The notes under the pieces were generated by a model. That model did not search any database. It had not been told where the DNA came from and was given only the letters and a program-made list of their open reading frames with translations. A stretch of DNA of 64,000 nt from NCBI GenBank assembly GCA_023404095.1, contig JAEYDD010000056.1, forward strand, positions 21,558 to 85,557, written 5' to 3'. The position numbers were made by a program, and so were the translations under genes. The stretch is from Pseudomonadota bacterium (lineage in GTDB: Bacteria > Pseudomonadota > Alphaproteobacteria > Rhizobiales > Rhizobiaceae). Each line of letters begins with the position of its first letter. Within the stretch, counting starts at the first letter, position 1. Shown here in pieces: positions 59,666-64,000 of this stretch.

Positions 59666-60316
59666 ATGACTGACGCCACGCTATCGAAATCGCCCCAGTC
59701 CGCGCGAAGCTACCGCTGGATCGGCATCGCCGCTGCCGTCATCCTCATCGGCGCCATGGCGTTCGACACGAAGATCGTGCGCATCGGCTCCGAAGACGAC
59801 GTCCAGGTGCAGAAATTTTCTCCGGAAACCTTCGGCGCCGAGCAGTTCCCGGTTATCAAGCAGAACGTGGAAACGCGTGCTGCCGATGCGGTGGAACTGG
59901 CGCAGGCGATCGCCGGGGACAAGAAGGCGGCGGGCGAAAAGTTCGGGGTTGCCACCTCCACCGGCCCCGTGTTCCCGGTGAAGTTCACCGGCGTCGTCGG
60001 CGAGCGCAAGGCGAACTACAACGTCGTCGCCGTCGAAGGCCTTCCGGCTGAACTAACCGTACGCGTCCAGACTGGCCCGGCCCTCAACGGCACCGACCTG
60101 CGCGATGCGACCGGTCAGATCGAGTTCGGCCAGTTCAAGAACCAGATCGAGTACCAGGACGCCGGATCCGCGATCAACAACGAGGTCAAGAAGGTGGTTC
60201 TCGGCGGCATCGATCCGGCCGCGCTGACCGGCAAGACGGTTTCCGTCGTCGGCGTCTTCAAGCTAGTCAATCCGAAGAGCTGGATCGTCACGCCGGTGAG
60301 GATCGACGTCCAATGA
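59666..60316 (+). CDS. DUF2291 family membrane-anchored protein
   Basis: This 216-aa protein has one N-terminal membrane helix (WIGIAAAVILIGAMAF near residues 18-33) and a periplasmic beta-rich domain. It resembles the DUF2291 family, which often accompanies ribose-type ABC importers and is usually annotated as a lipoprotein. No lipobox Cys is present here; the helix seems to be an uncleaved anchor. The gene overlaps the ATPase start by 4 bp, so it is part of the importer unit. The function of the family is not known; a role with the binding protein or permease is inferred. Confidence 0.75.
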   Translation: MTDATLSKSPQSARSYRWIGIAAAVILIGAMAFDTKIVRIGSEDDVQVQKFSPETFGAEQFPVIKQNVETRAADAVELAQAIAGDKKAAGEKFGVATSTGPVFPVKFTGVVGERKANYNVVAVEGLPAELTVRVQTGPALNGTDLRDATGQIEFGQFKNQIEYQDAGSAINNEVKKVVLGGIDPAALTGKTVSVVGVFKLVNPKSWIVTPVRIDVQ

Positions 60317-61854
60317 GCGCGCTCGCCGAAACCGGTCAGAAGGGCGAAGTCGTGCTCGCCGCGCGCAACGTGGCAAAGTCCTACGGCAACGTCCACGCCC
60401 TTAAGGGCGTCAATTTCGACATTCATCGCGGCCAGGTGACGACGCTGTTCGGCGAGAACGGTGCCGGCAAGTCGACGCTGATGAAAATCCTTTCCGGCGT
60501 GGTGCAGCCCACGTCTGGCGAAATCGTTCTCGATGGAGAAGCGATCGCTTTCGCGTCATCCTCCCAAGCACGCGACAGCGGGATCTCCATCATCCATCAG
60601 GAACTCAGCCTCGCGCCGAACATGAACGTTCGCGACAACATCTTCATGGGGCGCGAGATCATGACGGCGACGGGTGTGGACTTCGCCGAGGAAGAGCGCC
60701 AGACGCGCCTGCTGATGGAAGAACTGGAAGAGGACATCGATCCCCTTACACCCGTGGAGGACCTGCGCCTCGGCCAGCAGCAGATCGTGGAGATCGCCCG
60801 GGCGCTTTCGGTCAATTCGCGCATCCTGATCATGGACGAGCCGACCTCGGCGCTGTCAGCATCGGAAGTCGATGTGCTGTTCAAAGTCATTCGCGACCTC
60901 ACCAACCGCGGCGTGTCGATCGTCTACATTTCGCACCACCTCGAAGAGGCCCTTCAGATCACCAACCATGCAGTCGTCCTCCGCGATGGCACCATGACCG
61001 CCTATGCCGAGCGCAAGGACATCGACCTCGAATGGATCGTCCGCCACATGGTCGGCGACAACTTCGACCTCGGATCGCCGCCGTCCGGCTACGACAAGGG
61101 CGACGTGGCGCTTTCGATCGAGGGGCTGACCGTGCCCGATCCTGGTGGCGCCGACTATTCGGTCGTCGACGGGCTTTCGCTTTCGGTGCGCGCGGGCGAG
61201 ATCGTCTGCATCTACGGCCTGATGGGGGCCGGCCGCACCGAACTGCTCGAGACCGTCGCTGGCCGCCTGAAGCCATCGTCCGGAAGCGTGAAGCTGAAGG
61301 GCAGGGACGTCACCGGCCAATCGATCGCCGCGTGTATTCGCGACGGTCTCGTGCTGGTGCCGGAAGACCGCCAGCGTGACGGCCTCGTGCAGACCATGAC
61401 GGTCGGTCGCAATCTGTCGCTCGCCAGCCTCGGCGCCTTCACGCGCGGGCTGTTCACGTCTGCCGCCCGTGAACTCGATCTGGTGGGCAATGCGATCCGC
61501 AAGGTGCACATCAAGACCGACGGCGGCGATGCCGCGATCGGTTCGCTCTCCGGCGGCAACCAGCAGAAGGTGGTCATCGGCAAGATGCTGGCGACCAATC
61601 CCGAGGTCATCCTGCTCGACGAGCCGAGCCGCGGCATCGACATCGGCGCCAAGGCTGAAGTCTTCAAGCTGCTTGCCGAACGGGCGAAGCAGGGGCTGGC
61701 CGTGGTCTACACCACCTCCGAGGTCGGCGAGTGCCTCAGCATCGCCCACCGCATCATCGTCATGCGGCGCGGCCGCATCTCCGCAGAATTCGGTCCCGAC
61801 GTGACCAAGGAACAGATCATGGCCGCCTCCGGCGAAGCCGTGCATGCCCATTAG
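60313..61854 (+). CDS. eryE: Sugar ABC transporter ATPase, RbsA type, two nucleotide-binding domains (EryE)
   Basis: This 513-aa fused ATPase has in domain 1 the Walker A FGENGAGKSTLMKILSG near residue 50, LRLGQQQIVEIARAL as signature, Walker B ILIMDEPTSALSASEVD and ISHHLEEAL. Domain 2 has a degenerate P-loop GLMGAGRTELLETV, the signature LSGGNQQKVVIGKML and Walker B VILLDEPSRGIDIGAKAE. This asymmetry is normal for the RbsA/MglA class. It drives the erythritol importer with the permease encoded 12 bp downstream. Confidence 0.9.
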   Translation: MSALAETGQKGEVVLAARNVAKSYGNVHALKGVNFDIHRGQVTTLFGENGAGKSTLMKILSGVVQPTSGEIVLDGEAIAFASSSQARDSGISIIHQELSLAPNMNVRDNIFMGREIMTATGVDFAEEERQTRLLMEELEEDIDPLTPVEDLRLGQQQIVEIARALSVNSRILIMDEPTSALSASEVDVLFKVIRDLTNRGVSIVYISHHLEEALQITNHAVVLRDGTMTAYAERKDIDLEWIVRHMVGDNFDLGSPPSGYDKGDVALSIEGLTVPDPGGADYSVVDGLSLSVRAGEIVCIYGLMGAGRTELLETVAGRLKPSSGSVKLKGRDVTGQSIAACIRDGLVLVPEDRQRDGLVQTMTVGRNLSLASLGAFTRGLFTSAARELDLVGNAIRKVHIKTDGGDAAIGSLSGGNQQKVVIGKMLATNPEVILLDEPSRGIDIGAKAEVFKLLAERAKQGLAVVYTTSEVGECLSIAHRIIVMRRGRISAEFGPDVTKEQIMAASGEAVHAH

Positions 61855-61866
61855 GAGCGCCGAGCA

Positions 61867-62907
61867 ATGTCAGTCACACCCGCAATCGACACCAAGGCAG
61901 CGGCGAACGGCAGCAAGCGCAAGAAGAGCCTTGTCGAGCTTCTGTTCGAAGGGCGCGCCTTCTTCGCGCTGATCGCCATCGTCGTCGTCTTCTCCTTGAT
62001 GTCGCCGAACTACTTCACGGTCAGCAATTTCCTGATCATGGCCTCGCATGTCGCGATCTTCGGCCTGCTCGCCATCGGCATGCTGCTCGTCATCCTCAAC
62101 GGCGGCATCGACCTTTCCGTCGGATCGACGCTCGGGCTTGCGGGCGTGGTCGCGGGCTTCCTCATGCAGGGCGTGGTGCTGCCGCAACTGGGCGTGATCC
62201 TGTATCCGTCCGTCTGGGTCGTGGTGATCCTGACCTGCCTGCTCGGTGCCGTTGTCGGCGCGGTCAACGGCGTGCTGATCGCCTATTTGCGCGTGCCCGC
62301 CTTCGTCGCCACGCTCGGCGTGCTCTATGTCGCCCGCGGCATCGCGCTCCTGATGACCAACGGCCTGACCTACAACAATCTCGGCGGCCGTCCGGAACTC
62401 GGCAACACCGGCTTCGACTGGCTCGGCTTCAACCGCCTCGGCGGCATCCCGATCGGCGTCATCGTGCTTCTCGCATTCGCGGTCGTCTGCCACATCCTCC
62501 TGACGCGCACGGCTTTCGGCCGCTGGCTCTACGCATCGGGCGGCAACGAGCGTGCGGCGGAACTCTCGGGCGTGCCGGTTCGGCGCGTGAAGATCATCGT
62601 CTACGTCCTTTCCGGCATCTGCGCGGCCGTAGCCGGCCTGGTCCTGTCCTCGCAGCTGACCTCCGCAGGACCGACGGCGGGCACGACCTACGAACTGACG
62701 GCGATTGCCGCCGTGGTCATCGGTGGCGCGGCTTTGACGGGCGGCCGCGGAACGGTGATCGGAACCATGCTCGGCGCCTTCGTGATCGGTTTCCTTTCGG
62801 ACGGGCTCGTGATCATCGGTGTCTCGGCTTACTGGCAGACGGTTTTCACCGGCGCCGTGATCGTCACCGCCGTTCTCCTCAACAGCATCAAATACGCTCG
62901 CCGCTAA
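61867..62907 (+). CDS. eryF: Sugar ABC transporter permease, RbsC type (EryF)
   Basis: This 346-aa inner-membrane protein has about eight to ten helices and family features NGGIDLSVGSTLGLAGVVAG near residue 80, VNGVLIAYLRVPAFVATLG, TRTAFGRWLYASGGNERAAE (EAA-like loop), and ELTAIAAVVIGGAALTGGRG. It is the single permease of the ribose-type importer; two copies would form the pore. eryG follows after a 118-bp gap. Confidence 0.9.
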   Translation: MSVTPAIDTKAAANGSKRKKSLVELLFEGRAFFALIAIVVVFSLMSPNYFTVSNFLIMASHVAIFGLLAIGMLLVILNGGIDLSVGSTLGLAGVVAGFLMQGVVLPQLGVILYPSVWVVVILTCLLGAVVGAVNGVLIAYLRVPAFVATLGVLYVARGIALLMTNGLTYNNLGGRPELGNTGFDWLGFNRLGGIPIGVIVLLAFAVVCHILLTRTAFGRWLYASGGNERAAELSGVPVRRVKIIVYVLSGICAAVAGLVLSSQLTSAGPTAGTTYELTAIAAVVIGGAALTGGRGTVIGTMLGAFVIGFLSDGLVIIGVSAYWQTVFTGAVIVTAVLLNSIKYARR

Positions 62908-63025
62908 CCAAGCGGCGACCGACTGGAACTGACTGCGACCGGGAGAGGCGGACCACCGATTGGCCCGGCAGCGGAAAGTATCGCCGAAAGCCGGCGCAAC
63001 CGAACTCAACAATGGGAGTGAGACC

Positions 63026-63973
63026 ATGATCAAAAAAGGAATGCGTGTACTCTTCGCTGCAACCGCCGTCGTGCCGTTGCTGTTCAGCACCGCCTGGGCG
63101 GAAGGTTTGATGACGATCATCGTCAACGATCCGTCCAACCCTTATTGGTACACGGAAGGCGAAGTGGCCAAGGCAACCGCCGAAAAGCTCGGCTACACCG
63201 CCAATGTTGCCGCCCACAAGGGTGACACCAACACCGAGAGCAACCTGATCGACACCGCGATCACCAACAAGTCGGTCGCGATCATCCTCGACCCGGCAAA
63301 CGCCGACGGTTCGGTCGGCGCCGTCAAGAAGGCCGTCGCTGCAGGCATTCCGGTGCTTCTCGTCAACGCCGAGATCAACCAGGAAGGTCTCGCCAAGGCG
63401 CAGCTCGTCTCGAACAACGCCCAGGGTGCCGCACTCGGCGCGCAGCAGTGGGTCGAGGCAGTCGGCGACAAGGGCAAGTATGTCGAGCTTTTCGGTGCGC
63501 CGGCCGACAACAACGCGGCAACCCGCTCGAACGGCTATGAGACCGTCCTGACCCAGTACCCGGATCTCGAGAAGGTTGGCCGCGAAGTGGCCGACTGGGA
63601 TCGCACCAAGGGCCATGCCAAGATGCAGTCCCTGCTGCAGGCCAACCCGGACATCATCGGCGTCATCAGCGGCAACGACGAAATGGCGCTGGGTGCCATT
63701 GCCGCGCTCAAGGAAGCCGGCAAGCTCGAACAGGTGAAGGTCGGCGGCTTCGACGGTTCCCCGGACGCTGTCGCCGCGATCAAGGCCGGCGAACTGCAGT
63801 ACACCGTGCTGCAGCCGGTCGCTGTCTTCTCGGAGGAGGCCGTCAAGCAGGCCGACAACGTGATCAAGACCGGCAGCACCGGTGTCGAAACCGAAAAGCA
63901 GCTGTTCGATTGCCTGCTGATCACCAAGGACAATGTCGACAAGTACACCGCTCCGTTCGTCCTGAGCGAGTAA
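63026..63973 (+). CDS. eryG: Sugar ABC transporter periplasmic binding protein, RbsB type (EryG)
   Basis: This 315-aa protein has a signal peptide (VLFAATAVVPLLFSTAWA, cleavage after AWA) and the ribose-binding-type fold: MTIIVNDPSNPYWYTEGEVA, NKSVAIILDPANADGSVGAV, VISGNDEMALGAIAALKEAG and VKVGGFDGSPDAVAAI. The start is the ATG of MIKKGMRV, with GGGAGTGAG upstream; a longer reading adds 22 residues and no signal. It captures erythritol for EryEF by analogy with rhizobial eryEFG. The window ends 27 bp after the stop. Confidence 0.9.
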   Translation: MIKKGMRVLFAATAVVPLLFSTAWAEGLMTIIVNDPSNPYWYTEGEVAKATAEKLGYTANVAAHKGDTNTESNLIDTAITNKSVAIILDPANADGSVGAVKKAVAAGIPVLLVNAEINQEGLAKAQLVSNNAQGAALGAQQWVEAVGDKGKYVELFGAPADNNAATRSNGYETVLTQYPDLEKVGREVADWDRTKGHAKMQSLLQANPDIIGVISGNDEMALGAIAALKEAGKLEQVKVGGFDGSPDAVAAIKAGELQYTVLQPVAVFSEEAVKQADNVIKTGSTGVETEKQLFDCLLITKDNVDKYTAPFVLSE

Positions 63974-64000
63974 CCAGGTCGGGGGCGCCCGCCCAGGGCG

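Noticed and set aside
1..64000. CRISPR array, tRNA or rRNA genes, prophage, replication or conjugation genes
   Set aside because: No repeat-spacer pattern, tRNA-like cloverleaf, phage module or rep/tra gene was seen in reading the window. A covariance-model scan would be needed to exclude small RNAs.

Overview
The window looks like accessory DNA of a Rhizobiaceae alphaproteobacterium (Rhizobium, Sinorhizobium or Agrobacterium type), plausibly a megaplasmid or chromid. The basis is high GC throughout, dense ABC-transporter and catabolic operons each with its own GntR, IclR, LysR, DeoR or SorC regulator, insertion sequences of rhizobial type, and an erythritol (ery) locus with the gene content known from Rhizobium, Sinorhizobium and Brucella. 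The replicon type is inference. I saw no tRNA, rRNA, CRISPR array or replication gene.

Region 1 (1-9142): the last 32 codons of an amidohydrolase paralogue, then a dipeptide-type ABC operon (two permeases, two ATPases) with two amidohydrolase genes inside it, then a convergent GntR/FCD regulator and a flavin-reductase-like plus Asp/Glu/hydantoin-racemase pair. It looks like uptake and ring or amide hydrolysis of a nitrogenous compound. Two ATTGT-NN-ACAAT palindromes, one before each operon, are the likely operators.

Region 2 (9143-11650): an IS scar holding pieces of IS3- and IS110-type elements and the decayed 3' end of a Na+/phosphate symporter gene. One IS3 orfB is cut in two, with halves on opposite strands, as expected from an inversion.

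Region 3 (11658-20740): an intact cassette between IS scars. It has an RraA-like aldolase/decarboxylase, a 2-hydroxyacid dehydrogenase, an IclR regulator, a TctCBA tripartite carboxylate transporter, an FMN 2-hydroxyacid oxidase, a LysR regulator and a coupled SnoaL-like/SDR pair. It fits hydroxy-carboxylic acid uptake and breakdown.

Region 4 (20741-24551): a second IS scar. It contains an almost complete IS3 element with terminal inverted repeats and a frameshifted orfA, an IS110 transposase with a frameshift and a lost catalytic Glu, and smaller fragments.

Region 5 (24552-36436): a biotin-dependent 5-oxoprolinase-like locus (BCCP, biotin carboxylase, a second BCCP-like protein without the biotinyl lysine, PxpB, PxpC, PxpA), an aminotransferase, a LysR regulator, an SDR, a polar amino-acid ABC transporter and a second RraA-like protein.

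Region 6 (36488-39799): an idonate/gluconate set (idnO-like SDR, gluconokinase, 2-hydroxyacid dehydrogenase, idnD-like dehydrogenase).

Region 7 (39872-51508): a leftward operon of histone-deacetylase-like amidohydrolase, aldehyde dehydrogenase, GMC oxidoreductase, LivMHFG-K transporter and amidase, with a divergent LysR regulator. It suggests uptake of an amide or N-acylated amino alcohol followed by deacylation and stepwise oxidation.

Region 8 (51526-63973): a strong bidirectional terminator and the ery locus: eryI, eryH, deoR, eryD, eryC, eryB and eryA leftward, and DUF2291-eryE-eryF-eryG (ribose-type ABC importer) rightward, around a 779-bp control region.
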